A DNA stretch of 64,000 bases from Algibacter sp045066735. Lineage in GTDB: Bacteria; Bacteroidota; Bacteroidia; Flavobacteriales; Flavobacteriaceae. A program made the position numbers and the translations under genes. The stretch spans positions 103,867 to 167,866 of the forward strand of contig NZ_JBISHH010000002.1 in assembly GCF_045066735.1 (NCBI RefSeq), given 5' to 3'. The notes under the pieces are model-generated. The model worked only from the letters and a program-made list of their open reading frames with translations. It did no database searches and was not told the origin of the DNA. How positions within the stretch are numbered: position 1 is the stretch's first letter; each line of letters begins with the position of its first letter. Positions 54,127 to 63,799 of this stretch are shown in pieces.

Positions 54127-57100
54127 ATGTTTGAGTTACTAAAGAAAGATTTAAAAGTCGGAGATACTGTTAAGTTTTATTTAATTACAGGAAAAGAGCC
54201 AATGGGTTTAATTCTTGAAATTGGAGACAACTATGTATTGCTTCAAGAGAACAACTCAACTGGAACTAGAATTTTTGATAAATTAATAGGAGGATGGGAT
54301 ATTGTTAAAATTAAAGCAAATAATGATCATGTTTTAAAAGAATCGAAGACTGTCCAACAAAAATCAAATGTTGGAGTTCAAAAATCAGTGAATTTATGTG
54401 TTGATTTTATTAAAAGTTTAAATAAAACAGATTTAAGTGTAGATCTAAGACCTAATTCAACAATTTTTTATGTCAAAGAAGGTTCTTGTTATGCAATTTA
54501 CGACAAAAACCCAAAGATTGATGAGGTTCAAATTGACTTGACTAGGATATATGATGAAAATCTAATTACAGAAATTAAAAAAATAAGAGGGAAAGCAAAT
54601 ATTCCAGTTTGGCTAAGTTATAAAAAGATAGGAGATAAATTCGTTGCAACAGTAGTTGTGGGATTAATCAGTTTTGAAAACCTTCTTAATCAAGTACAAG
54701 AGTATATTAAAATTGGGAATTTTCAGTTGGCGTATCAATTATTATGGGCATTACATCCAGTGTTCAGTAGAAATCAAAATTATATTAAATTAAAAAAAGA
54801 TTTAAAACCCTTACCTAGTGATAGATCAATTAAGTCTATTGTACCTAAGAAAAGGGAGTTGGTTTCAGATTATAAAGAATTGGAGATAGAAATTGTCGAT
54901 TTCATGAAGAATTCTGCTCTCGAAGAGGCTTTGAGTAAAATTGAAGATGGTCTTATGCAAGAATTGCCAGACAAATATAAAAGCAGTTTACTTTTGAAAA
55001 AAGCTCAAATTTATTCTTCTTTAAATCAACCTGAATATTCAGAAAAGGCCTATTTAGAATTAATTAAATTTAATGAATCTATCCATGCTGCGTCAAATAC
55101 TTTAAGTCATTTATATACAGAGTTAGCAAGATTACAATCTCTTAGTACAGAAAAGCAAGATCAAGCAAAAAAAAGTATTATTAAAGCTCTTAGATTAAAC
55201 TCTAAAAATGATTTAGCCAAAAAAATAGCGTTGAGAATTAAATCTACTACTACTACTACTACTAAAGACAATAGTAATTTCGAAGATTTAATAATAGATA
55301 CTCATGATGGTGGGACTGAAATTAGTAAATTAATAGATATAGATATTGATGAGCATAAATTTACACATCCAGAAATTTTAAAGAATGCAAATAAACCGAC
55401 TACTTATATCGCTAAAATTATATTAGATCAAGCGAATTTAAATGAGGATATAAATGATGCTTCTAGGTATCCAATTTATTTAGAAGCTGCGAAAGCCTAC
55501 AGTGAATTAAATATTGGTAGTTATGATACAGCGGATTATTTGGAGGCTGTTTCTAATTACTCAAGACTTAAGGGTAATGCTCTATTCTACAATTTTCAGA
55601 GGTATGTAAAAGATAAAGATGAAGATGTACAAAAACTAATTCGACTCAAAGACAGCGCTTGTAGTTATTATTTGGAGACTTTAAACTTGCTTTCCAATAT
55701 AGATCCGGATTTGTTGTTAAACATCTTAGCTAACTATTTAAAATTAAACATAATTGTTTATCACCTTGAGAACCAATTAAGTTTTAATAGAAATGTAATA
55801 TTTGAAGGTCAATTTGGGGATGTTTTTAATTTTTGTTTGAAAAACAATAACCAAGAGATAGAAAAAATTGCATATCAAACAATCATAGAAATTGGATCTG
55901 CGAGTATTACGGCTTGGAATCAATTAGCACAATTACCGAAAGGTACAGGTAGTTTGTATATGCAATTTTACAAACAGAAAAATCGAGAAAGAATCTTTAA
56001 GAACATTAATGAAATTATAGGTTTCACTCAAGATATAAGTTTAAGTTCATCTGATTTTTTAAAATTAGCTTTTGCACAAAGAAATAAATTAAAAGATCAA
56101 TTACATTCGATGCTTTCTAAAATAGAGAAGATAAAGGTTGAACCATGTAATTTTAATGAATTAAGCGCTAGATGGAATGAGCTTTTGAGTTTTGAAAACT
56201 TATTTAGCACTACTGATATTGAAATTAAAGAGGAAATTGATAAATTGATATTGGTATTACAACCTTACTTGAATAGGAGTGAAAGTGAAAGAACCACAAT
56301 ATTGTTTCAAGCAAGAAAAATTATTGAAAAGCAAATCGATTTTATAGAAAACAATACCACTTACTATGGTAGAACATTATTTTTTGGACTTCTTAAAAAG
56401 TGGAAAAAAGAAATTGATAATCTTTTAGAACATAAAATAGCTGAATCTCTTCCTTCATTGAATGTTCAAGTTGATCCATCTTATTATTGGAAAGATAAAG
56501 ATGAATTCAAAACTTCAATAATTATATCTAATGAAGGTGATTCAACTTCAGAAGGTTTTTTTATGAGCGTTAAATTTGAGTCACCAGAATATGAGTATGA
56601 AGAAGAAGATATACTTGAGTTTGATTTAAATACTGAGATATCAGCAGGGAATAAGGTACAAGCGGATATTAAAATCCCTACTTATTTGATTGAAGATTTT
56701 GCTGCGGTAGAATTAGAATTCAAAGTCTATGCTATTTATCAAAATAAAAGGGTTAGGGAAAATAATTTTAGATACACTTTAGAAAAAGAACCTGAGTCTT
56801 ATTTAAAATATGAGGATATACCTTGGAAAGATGGACCAGTTCCACCAGAATATTTGTTTAAAGGAAGAAAAGGTTTAATAAATAATTTAAAAAGTCATTA
56901 TTTGTCAAGTGAAAGAACACAGGCTTATATTTTATATGGTTTAACTAGAACAGGTAAAAGTTCAATTCTAAAATATTTAAATAAAAGTATAGATAGAGAA
57001 GAATTGTTGTCTAATGGTAAGAAATATAAATTATTAACTTTTGAATGGGAATTTCAAGAACTTTCTAATAGCTCAAATGCAAGAGAGTTCTATCAAGCTC

Positions 57101-58038
57101 TGATCTATGAAAATATGTATCGTATTTTGGAAGATAAAATTAATGGTGAATTATCTTCTTTAAAAGTACCAGAAGAAAGGACCCAATTTAAACATTTAAG
57201 TATAGTAATTGAATTTTTAAATTCAAGAGGTTATTTTCCAATGTTTTTTATTGATGAATTGTCATATGTTAAGGATTTAATGGATAGAGGTACAATTAGC
57301 CCAGCTTTTCTAGCAGCACTAAGACAATATTCTTTGGATGGTAAAGCAAGTTTCATTTTTGCAGGAACATATGATATTAAGAAACTTTTATCAGATGAAC
57401 ATTATGGTATTACAGGTCAATTTGTTCACACTATTGAGGAGCAAATAGATAGTATTAAGGATGATTCCGCAAATGAATTAATTAATGTAATGGGTGAAAA
57501 GTTGATATTTACACCTGATGCAAGAGAACATATACGTCACCTCTCAGGAAATATACCTTATTTTATTCAGATATTGTGTAAAGGTTGTGGTGATTATGCA
57601 GTTGAAAATAATAGACGTTTTATTGGATATCCTGAATTAGAAAAAGTAGTTCGTATTTTAACAGGTGAAGACAGAAGTTCATCTTCACTAGTTAAACGAT
57701 TACCTGCAGGAAAATTTCAAAATAATCAATACAGTCCTACTGATCCTAAGGAAGCATCTGTTCTTTTGTCAACCTTATCTCACATTAATAAAAATGCTGT
57801 AAGTTCACGAGGAGTTGGAGTTTATGAACTTGAAAGAATTTGGAGTGAAAATGGTTTAAATACTTTTAGAGCCAAATTAGCAAATTCCTTAGAAGATTTA
57901 TTAGAGAAAAAAATATTATATCAACTTGATGACGAAGGAATCCCTGTTTATAAATTTTCTGTAGATCTATTTAGACGCTGGTGGTATTTTCAACATCAAG
58001 ATATTAGTTTAGAATTATCAACCTTATCAGAAGAATAA
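54127..58038 (+). CDS. 1303-residue TPR / beta-sandwich / MNS-like ATPase fusion
   Basis: Domains I can see: an N-terminal small beta barrel (1-60, KVGDTVKFYLITGKEPMGL), a second small domain (about 85-190), TPR-like helices (about 195-360), a TTTTTT linker coded by ACT repeats (55246-55263), a long helical part, a CARDB-like beta-sandwich (about 780-905), then a STAND/MNS-type ATPase with P-loop GLTRTGKSS (Gly938 onward), Walker B PMFFIDELS (Asp1043-Glu1044), sensor FAGTYD and a C-terminal winged helix. I know no named family for the whole chain. The scaffold-plus-switch ATPase layout suggests a sensor or effector. Its stop overlaps the next start by one base. Promoter and operator site 2 precede it. 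Confidence 0.75.
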   Translation: MFELLKKDLKVGDTVKFYLITGKEPMGLILEIGDNYVLLQENNSTGTRIFDKLIGGWDIVKIKANNDHVLKESKTVQQKSNVGVQKSVNLCVDFIKSLNKTDLSVDLRPNSTIFYVKEGSCYAIYDKNPKIDEVQIDLTRIYDENLITEIKKIRGKANIPVWLSYKKIGDKFVATVVVGLISFENLLNQVQEYIKIGNFQLAYQLLWALHPVFSRNQNYIKLKKDLKPLPSDRSIKSIVPKKRELVSDYKELEIEIVDFMKNSALEEALSKIEDGLMQELPDKYKSSLLLKKAQIYSSLNQPEYSEKAYLELIKFNESIHAASNTLSHLYTELARLQSLSTEKQDQAKKSIIKALRLNSKNDLAKKIALRIKSTTTTTTKDNSNFEDLIIDTHDGGTEISKLIDIDIDEHKFTHPEILKNANKPTTYIAKIILDQANLNEDINDASRYPIYLEAAKAYSELNIGSYDTADYLEAVSNYSRLKGNALFYNFQRYVKDKDEDVQKLIRLKDSACSYYLETLNLLSNIDPDLLLNILANYLKLNIIVYHLENQLSFNRNVIFEGQFGDVFNFCLKNNNQEIEKIAYQTIIEIGSASITAWNQLAQLPKGTGSLYMQFYKQKNRERIFKNINEIIGFTQDISLSSSDFLKLAFAQRNKLKDQLHSMLSKIEKIKVEPCNFNELSARWNELLSFENLFSTTDIEIKEEIDKLILVLQPYLNRSESERTTILFQARKIIEKQIDFIENNTTYYGRTLFFGLLKKWKKEIDNLLEHKIAESLPSLNVQVDPSYYWKDKDEFKTSIIISNEGDSTSEGFFMSVKFESPEYEYEEEDILEFDLNTEISAGNKVQADIKIPTYLIEDFAAVELEFKVYAIYQNKRVRENNFRYTLEKEPESYLKYEDIPWKDGPVPPEYLFKGRKGLINNLKSHYLSSERTQAYILYGLTRTGKSSILKYLNKSIDREELLSNGKKYKLLTFEWEFQELSNSSNAREFYQALIYENMYRILEDKINGELSSLKVPEERTQFKHLSIVIEFLNSRGYFPMFFIDELSYVKDLMDRGTISPAFLAALRQYSLDGKASFIFAGTYDIKKLLSDEHYGITGQFVHTIEEQIDSIKDDSANELINVMGEKLIFTPDAREHIRHLSGNIPYFIQILCKGCGDYAVENNRRFIGYPELEKVVRILTGEDRSSSSLVKRLPAGKFQNNQYSPTDPKEASVLLSTLSHINKNAVSSRGVGVYELERIWSENGLNTFRAKLANSLEDLLEKKILYQLDDEGIPVYKFSVDLFRRWWYFQHQDISLELSTLSEE

Positions 58039-59627
58039 TGAAAGTAGCGTTTAATCCGAAAAATGAAATTACTAATCCAAATGAGTTGTTTGGATGTGAT
58101 GTACTGTTTAATCAACTGGTTGCAATGGCAAATAGAAAAAGTAATACTCAGTTGATTGGAATGAGAAGATTTGGTAAAACTTCATTATTTAAATGTCTTG
58201 ATGTTTATTTAAAAGATGATCCAAACTCTAAAGTGTATCCTTTATATCTTGATTATAAGGAGGTTGGTTCTCAAGTTAAAGGTAAAGCTAATGTATACAG
58301 ATATGCAATAGCTCAATTTATATCAAAGATTACAAATGATAAGATTCTTACTGAATCGGAGATGTTTAGAGGTCAGAAAATAGAACCTTCTGAATTTTGG
58401 GAGGATGTTTATATAGATTTAGATAAGGTAAATGATATAAGAGTTCCTGGATTATTTGAAGATATTATTACATTTTTTTCAGATTTATTGGATAAAACGA
58501 TTTTATTTTTATTCGATGAATATGAATACTTATTCAGGTTTTCATTTGATGATCCAACGGATTTTATGAGATTGAGAAATTTCACTTCAAAACAAACTGA
58601 TAAAGGTTTAAATCCATTTACATTTTTTATTACAGGATGTGACTCTTGGGAACATTTATGCTCAATTACTGGCTCACCTGAATTGAATTGTATTGATCAA
58701 ACACTTTACGTTTGTCCAATTAATTTTGAGTCATTTGAAAAAATGTGGTTTTATGAGATTAAACAATTAGAAACTTGTCCTGAAGATGTGAAATCTGCAG
58801 TAGATGAATTTTATAAATTGTCTGGTGGAGTACCGTTTTATGGGAAGGTGTTAGGAAGTCAGTGGATAACTAGTCAGAGTAGATCATATAATGGAAACCT
58901 AAAAGTTCATATACAAGAATTATACAATTCGCTTGAAAATAAGCAACAACATATTTTGCAAGAATTATTGAAAAAAAATCATAGTTTGAAATCATCTTCT
59001 TCTCTATTGGACTTAATTGATAGAGGATTAATTATTGAGAAAAAATCGAACAAATATGCTATATCAATTAAGTTATTAGAAGAATATATTAAATCAATAA
59101 ATGTAATTCAAAAGCAAAATATTTTACCTGAAAGTCATAGAATTACTGAAAGTATTGAAAGTTTAATTCTTACAATAAATAAGAGCCATTTTAATAAGAA
59201 AAACGCATACATATTTACACCATTAAATGAGGATATTTCATTATATAGAGACCTCAAAACAGAATGTTTATCCTCAGAACAATTTACCTCATTCTCTGTT
59301 GCAGTCTATCATATTATTTTTGAACGAACTAAAGCAAATAAAAACGGAATAGATATTTCAAAAAATAATTTACCAAATAAATTTAAGAATAAAAACGAAT
59401 TTATTGATATCATTGATATTCTAAGACATTCATTTGGTAAAGGACATTTGATGGAGAAATTCACCCTCAGACCTGGACAATTGAATAAAGTTCAGATGCT
59501 ACATAAACTAACAGGATCTAGAAATGAGCCAAGTAATCAAGAAGAGTTTAGCTTTTTACAAGTGAAGGTTTTAACACTATTTGAAACGGAATTGAAAAGG
59601 TTAAAAGTCATTGTTAATCAAATGTGA
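58038..59627 (+). CDS. 529-residue MNS-like ATPase, partner of the preceding ATPase
   Basis: The start ATG shares its A with the preceding TAA, a strong sign of translational coupling. The ATPase domain has P-loop GMRRFGKTS (41-49), Walker B TILFLFDEYEYLF (Asp160-Glu161) and sensor FITGCDSWEHL, with winged-helix-like ILQELLKKNHSLKSSSSLLD after residue 300. The GxRRxGKTS loop is characteristic of archaeal-ATPase/MNS STAND proteins. The C-terminal 170 residues are helical and of unknown function. Layout and sensor resemble the ATPase of the upstream gene, so the two probably form a heteromeric ATPase. No nuclease motif is evident in either chain. Confidence 0.75.
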   Translation: MKVAFNPKNEITNPNELFGCDVLFNQLVAMANRKSNTQLIGMRRFGKTSLFKCLDVYLKDDPNSKVYPLYLDYKEVGSQVKGKANVYRYAIAQFISKITNDKILTESEMFRGQKIEPSEFWEDVYIDLDKVNDIRVPGLFEDIITFFSDLLDKTILFLFDEYEYLFRFSFDDPTDFMRLRNFTSKQTDKGLNPFTFFITGCDSWEHLCSITGSPELNCIDQTLYVCPINFESFEKMWFYEIKQLETCPEDVKSAVDEFYKLSGGVPFYGKVLGSQWITSQSRSYNGNLKVHIQELYNSLENKQQHILQELLKKNHSLKSSSSLLDLIDRGLIIEKKSNKYAISIKLLEEYIKSINVIQKQNILPESHRITESIESLILTINKSHFNKKNAYIFTPLNEDISLYRDLKTECLSSEQFTSFSVAVYHIIFERTKANKNGIDISKNNLPNKFKNKNEFIDIIDILRHSFGKGHLMEKFTLRPGQLNKVQMLHKLTGSRNEPSNQEEFSFLQVKVLTLFETELKRLKVIVNQM

Positions 59628-59634
59628 TTTTTTT

Positions 59635-59653
59635 TATGCAAGTCTACTGCATA
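59635..59653. promoter_or_regulatory. TATGCA-N7-TGCATA palindrome, site 3 (before the helicase pair)
   Basis: TATGCAAGTCTACTGCATA, same 19-bp layout as sites 1 and 2. It starts 7 bp after the preceding stop codon and is followed by CACTTTTG (59663-59670), one mismatch from TAnnTTTG, 17 bp before the helicase ATG. Confidence 0.72.
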
Positions 59654-59687
59654 TAAAATATTCACTTTTGTACAAAATAAATGAATA

Positions 59688-61820
59688 ATGAATATTAACC
59701 ACCACTTTAAAAGTATAACTCTCACAATTGATCAACAAAAAGCGTTGACTGAAATTGAGTGTTTTTTTAACAAGGAAACTCAAATATTCATTCTTCAAGG
59801 TTACGCAGGTACAGGAAAAACAACATTAATCAAAGGAGTTGCTGATTATTTGAACTCAGAGCACAAATGTTTTGAGGTAATTGCACCTACAGGTAGAGCA
59901 GCTAAAGTGTTAAGAGATAAAACAGGTAGAGGAAGAACGATTCATAGTGCTATTTATAATTTAGAGGATATAAAAACTATTAATGCAGACGCTAAAGAAG
60001 AGGCGGAACATTCTATTAGGTATTCTTTTCCTATTGACTTAACCAATACCGATGAGCGCATTTTAATAGTAGATGAAGCTTCAATGATTTCTAGTCGCGA
60101 ATCTAAAAATGAATTATTCGATTTTGGGACTAATATTCTGTTGGATGATTTACTAACCTTTACATTTCATACTAACAAGAACAATAAAATCATTTTTGTT
60201 GGTGACCCTGCACAATTACCACCAGTTGGAGATAATAATTCGCACGCTTTAAGCAGGTTATATTTTGAGGATTTAGGATATAAATGTGGTTTAAGCACTT
60301 TAAAAGAAGTAAAACGTCAATCGAATAATTTAATTCTTAAAAATGCGACAACTATTAGAACCTTATTGGAAGAGGAAAAAAGAAATGAATTAATATTTGA
60401 TTTTGATGACGAGTCTTGTGTAAAATTAAGTGCAACAGAAATTATTGATACGTATCTAAATTTATTTCCCAATCCTGAAATTGGTGATGGTGTTATTATC
60501 TCATTTTCTAATTCGCAATGTTATCATTATAATCTTGGGATTAGAAGCACTCTTTTTCCTCAACAAAAAGATGTTTTAGCAGGCGATTTGCTTTTAATCA
60601 ATAACAATAATTATCATACGTATGATACCGAATTATTTAATGGGGATATTTCAAAAGTAGTGAGAGCTTCCAACACGACAGTTTCTCAATCAGCGCCAAT
60701 ATTCGTTATTGAAAAAGGAAAACAAGTTAAGAAAATCATCACATTAGAATTTAGAAAAGTAACAATAAGAGTTCCAAATTATGAAGGAGAAATTGATTGT
60801 TATATAATTGATTCTTTATTAAATTCGATAGATAGGGACTTAAATGTAGATATGATGAAGGCTTTATACATAAATTTTGTCATACGTTTTCGAGAGTCTC
60901 AAGAAGAGAGGAAATCAAAGGGTTTATCTTTTTATAAAGTAGGATCAGAAGAGTTTAAATTAGCTTTAAAAAGCGATCCATTTTATAATGCATTACGCGT
61001 AAAATATGGTTATGCCATTACGTGTCATAAAGCGCAAGGTGGAGAATGGGATAAAGTAATTGTGGATTACTCTGGCAGAGTAGGTTTCTCAAACGATGCT
61101 CTTCGCTGGAGCTATACTGCAACAACGCGTGCTGTAGATACATTGTATACTTTGAATGCACCTTACTTTACTAGTTTTAGTAAGTTGAGATTTTCTACAA
61201 CTACCGAGATTGGAAGAATTCCTAAAAATGCATTAAGTTTTGATACCGTGAAAACATCACCATTTCATAACGATAGTCAGCATAAGGGTAAAAGCTTAAA
61301 ATATTGGAGTGTTTTAGAAAGACTAGAAAGTACTGATTTCAGGATTACGAATGTAGAATCTAAAGGTGATTATTTGGAACGATATTCTGTTGAGAATTCA
61401 CAAAACTTAGTGATTACGTTACAAGCGAGTCATGTTGGTTCTGGTCATTTTTTAGATCAATTTATGGTGTTAAATAAGGCGGGGTTAAAAGAAGAAAAGG
61501 AATTGGAAACTATTTTTAATTCTAAAGAATCTTTGCATTATACATTAAGTTATTCGCCTTACAATAAGCCTTTAGAAAATTTATATTCTATAATGCAAGA
61601 GGAATGTAATCAGCTAGATATTTCAATAACCAATATTGAAGAGCATATTTCAAAAAATTATATAAATTATCATCTAATAACGGATTCAATTTACGCTTCG
61701 ATTCAATTTTATTTTAAAAAGGAATTTAGGTTTTCAACGGCAATGGTGAAAAGTTACAATTGTGATAATGATATAAAATTGATAAAATTAATTGATAAAC
61801 TCAGTAATTATGCCAGCTAA
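59688..61820 (+). CDS. RecD/Dda-like SF1 helicase
   Basis: A 710-residue superfamily 1 helicase. Motif I is GYAGTGKTT (38-46), Ia is APTGRAAKVL, II is ILIVDEASM, III is FVGDPAQLPPVG, and late motifs V/VI are YAITCHKAQGGEWDKVIVD and YTATTRA. These match the 5'-3' RecD2/Dda group. The C-terminal 200 residues past the core are unassigned. The start at 59688 is fixed by the short spacing after site 3; an ATG at 59681 is out of frame. The TPR/OB gene starts inside its last codons. In a defence island such a helicase may process phage DNA or replication forks. Confidence 0.85.
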   Translation: MNINHHFKSITLTIDQQKALTEIECFFNKETQIFILQGYAGTGKTTLIKGVADYLNSEHKCFEVIAPTGRAAKVLRDKTGRGRTIHSAIYNLEDIKTINADAKEEAEHSIRYSFPIDLTNTDERILIVDEASMISSRESKNELFDFGTNILLDDLLTFTFHTNKNNKIIFVGDPAQLPPVGDNNSHALSRLYFEDLGYKCGLSTLKEVKRQSNNLILKNATTIRTLLEEEKRNELIFDFDDESCVKLSATEIIDTYLNLFPNPEIGDGVIISFSNSQCYHYNLGIRSTLFPQQKDVLAGDLLLINNNNYHTYDTELFNGDISKVVRASNTTVSQSAPIFVIEKGKQVKKIITLEFRKVTIRVPNYEGEIDCYIIDSLLNSIDRDLNVDMMKALYINFVIRFRESQEERKSKGLSFYKVGSEEFKLALKSDPFYNALRVKYGYAITCHKAQGGEWDKVIVDYSGRVGFSNDALRWSYTATTRAVDTLYTLNAPYFTSFSKLRFSTTTEIGRIPKNALSFDTVKTSPFHNDSQHKGKSLKYWSVLERLESTDFRITNVESKGDYLERYSVENSQNLVITLQASHVGSGHFLDQFMVLNKAGLKEEKELETIFNSKESLHYTLSYSPYNKPLENLYSIMQEECNQLDISITNIEEHISKNYINYHLITDSIYASIQFYFKKEFRFSTAMVKSYNCDNDIKLIKLIDKLSNYAS

Positions 61821-63324
61821 AGAAATAAAAGAATTAAGACAATCTGGAAGATTAGATGAAGCACTTGCAATGGCTCATGAAGAGTTAAATGCACAACCAG
61901 ATAATATCTGGGGCAAGCGCAATATTAGCTGGGTGTATTATGCATTTTTAAAAAAACATGTTCAAGAATCCAATTTTGAGGGTTTTATTGAGAACCTTTT
62001 GAAAATCAAGGTGCTTAATTTACCTGAAGAAGAAGTAATGATTTTTGATACAACTGCATTTCAAATAGGTAGTATGCTTTTTAAAATTCAAAGTTTAGAG
62101 TCTGTAGACTATTCTAAGGTTAACCAGGTGTTTGATATAATTAAAGAATTTCATTTTACAAAGCCTTCAGATAGTTATAGTGTGTTAATGAAAGCTTTTC
62201 AAAAGGGAGCTCAAAATTGGTCTAGGTTTATTGAGTTTTCAGAATGGTGGGGCTTGGAAAACTTTAATGGTTCCGATTTTCAAACAGAGGAATACAATGG
62301 TAGACAATTATCTGCTTTGGTAGATAAAGTTTATGGTAGTTATAGTAAAAAGTTAATAGAAGGAGAGCATATAGACGCATTTGGCGCAATTAAAAAGGTT
62401 AATAAAGAGAAGGTTCAACAATTTTTACCTTATTTAGATCGCATTATAGATAAGCACCCCGATTATAATTACTTGCCTTATTATAAAGCACAAATGTTAC
62501 TGAAATTAGGGAATAAGGATAATGTGCTCGCTGCATTTTTACCGTTCGCAAAACAAAAACAAAATGATTTTTGGGTTTGGGGATTAATGGCTGAGATTTT
62601 TAAAGATGATAAAGAACTAGAATTTGCTTGTTATTGTAAAGCTTTAAGTCTTAAAACTCCTAATGAGTTTTTAATTAAAACCAGGCAAGTTTTTGCAAAG
62701 CTTTTAGTAGATCGCAAATTATATGCAGAAGCTAAAACAGAAATTAAACTTATAATTGCCGTTCGAAAAGACAAGGGGTGGAAGATACCGAATGATATTG
62801 TGACTTGGACAGAATGTAGTTGGTATGTAGAAGCAAAAGAAACTCTTAATAATAAAGAGTTTTATGCTAAGCATGTAAAGAAAGCAGAGGAATTATTGTT
62901 TAAGGATTTGCCAGAGCATTTAGTTGCTGTGGAGTTTGTTAATTCTGATAGAAATATATTGAATTTCGTCAAGGATGAATTATTTCATGGGTTTTTTAAT
63001 TATGAAGGCATGGTGAAGAACCTCAAAATAGGAGACGTATTAAAAGTGCGTTTGGAACCTATAGGGAATGAAGGTTTTCATAGAGCTTTAACAATTCAGG
63101 CTTTAGATATGAACTCTGATGTTACTGTGTCATCTCTCAAAGAGTTATCAGGTGCTATAAATATTCCAGAAGGCAAAAAATTTGGATTTATCGATGATGT
63201 TTTTGTACCACCACATGTTATTGAAGAAAATAACTTATCTAATAAAGATGAGGTTAAAATTAAAGCTATTTTATCTTTTAATAAATCAAAAGAAAAGTGG
63301 GGTTGGAAGGGGTATTCTGTTTAG
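61810..63324 (+). CDS. TPR protein with C-terminal cold-shock/OB-like domain
   Basis: A protein of about 504 residues. I start at ATG 61810 (MPAKEIKELRQSGRLDEALA), which overlaps the helicase stop by 11 bp. The frame is open to 61792, but the extra codons begin with TTG. The N-terminal and middle parts are TPR-like helices (AMAHEELNAQPDNIWGKRNI, LEFACYCKALSLKTPNEFLI). The last 110 residues hold a beta-barrel segment (LKIGDVLKVRLEPIG) and a cold-shock-like module (INIPEGKKFGFIDDVFVPPH, WGWKGYSV), so nucleic-acid binding is likely. The overlap with the helicase predicts a complex. No exact function is known to me. Confidence 0.75.
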   Translation: MPAKEIKELRQSGRLDEALAMAHEELNAQPDNIWGKRNISWVYYAFLKKHVQESNFEGFIENLLKIKVLNLPEEEVMIFDTTAFQIGSMLFKIQSLESVDYSKVNQVFDIIKEFHFTKPSDSYSVLMKAFQKGAQNWSRFIEFSEWWGLENFNGSDFQTEEYNGRQLSALVDKVYGSYSKKLIEGEHIDAFGAIKKVNKEKVQQFLPYLDRIIDKHPDYNYLPYYKAQMLLKLGNKDNVLAAFLPFAKQKQNDFWVWGLMAEIFKDDKELEFACYCKALSLKTPNEFLIKTRQVFAKLLVDRKLYAEAKTEIKLIIAVRKDKGWKIPNDIVTWTECSWYVEAKETLNNKEFYAKHVKKAEELLFKDLPEHLVAVEFVNSDRNILNFVKDELFHGFFNYEGMVKNLKIGDVLKVRLEPIGNEGFHRALTIQALDMNSDVTVSSLKELSGAINIPEGKKFGFIDDVFVPPHVIEENNLSNKDEVKIKAILSFNKSKEKWGWKGYSV

Positions 63325-63351
63325 TTTTTCGAAATACTAAGAGTAAAAAAA

Positions 63352-63795
63352 TTATAAAGCAAAAAAAGAATAAACAACATTACCAGTATCCATATCAAAA
63401 TAGGATAGAGCACCATCATGTCTAGGAGGTATATTATTAATTTTATGATAACGATTTACAATCTGTTTTTTTAGGTTTTCCAAATCACCTTTAGTAGCGG
63501 GTTTATTTTCTATAGGAGTCAGCATGGATTTTAAACCATCAGCTAACAAACTACCCGCAGCTGCATTTCCTGCTCCAGCTAAACTCATAGAATCCACTTT
63601 GTTTTTAACAAGAGGAGTTGGAACAGTTGCAATGTCAATTTTAGTTTCAGTATCAGGGATTGTAGTAAGTTTATTATCTGGTTTATTTCGTGCATGATGT
63701 GCTTTCGAACGACAAGAATTGCTACAATATTTTTGAACACGACGACGTTTGGGGTCAAATTCTTTATAACAATACTCACAAGTATAAAATTCCAT
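63352..63795 (-). CDS. Zinc-finger (CxxC...CxxxC) protein of unknown function
   Basis: A 147-residue protein. The N-terminus is a short zinc finger: CEYCYKEFDPKRRRVQKYC then SNSCRSKAHHARN (Cys-x2-Cys, Cys-x3-Cys, plus His), as in small treble-clef fingers. A polar linker, an Ala/Gly-rich segment (MSLAGAGNAAAGSLLADGLK) and a helical ATKGDLENLKKQIVNRYHKI follow. Similar proteins occur in flavobacterial accessory regions, but I cannot name the family. Its ATG lies only 4 bp from a perfect 44-bp palindrome, so no free ribosome-binding site exists upstream; regulation through that structure or operator is likely. It converges on the TPR/OB gene. Confidence 0.65.
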   Translation of the reverse strand: MEFYTCEYCYKEFDPKRRRVQKYCSNSCRSKAHHARNKPDNKLTTIPDTETKIDIATVPTPLVKNKVDSMSLAGAGNAAAGSLLADGLKSMLTPIENKPATKGDLENLKKQIVNRYHKINNIPPRHDGALSYFDMDTGNVVYSFFAL

Positions 63796-63799
63796 TTTT

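Noticed and set aside
55246..55263. Six ACT triplets in the 1303-residue ATPase gene as a phase-variable switch
   Set aside because: Triplet changes would keep the frame. It most likely just encodes a threonine linker.
59681..59687. ATG at 59681 as helicase start
   Set aside because: It is out of frame and meets a stop after a few codons; the in-frame ATG is at 59688.
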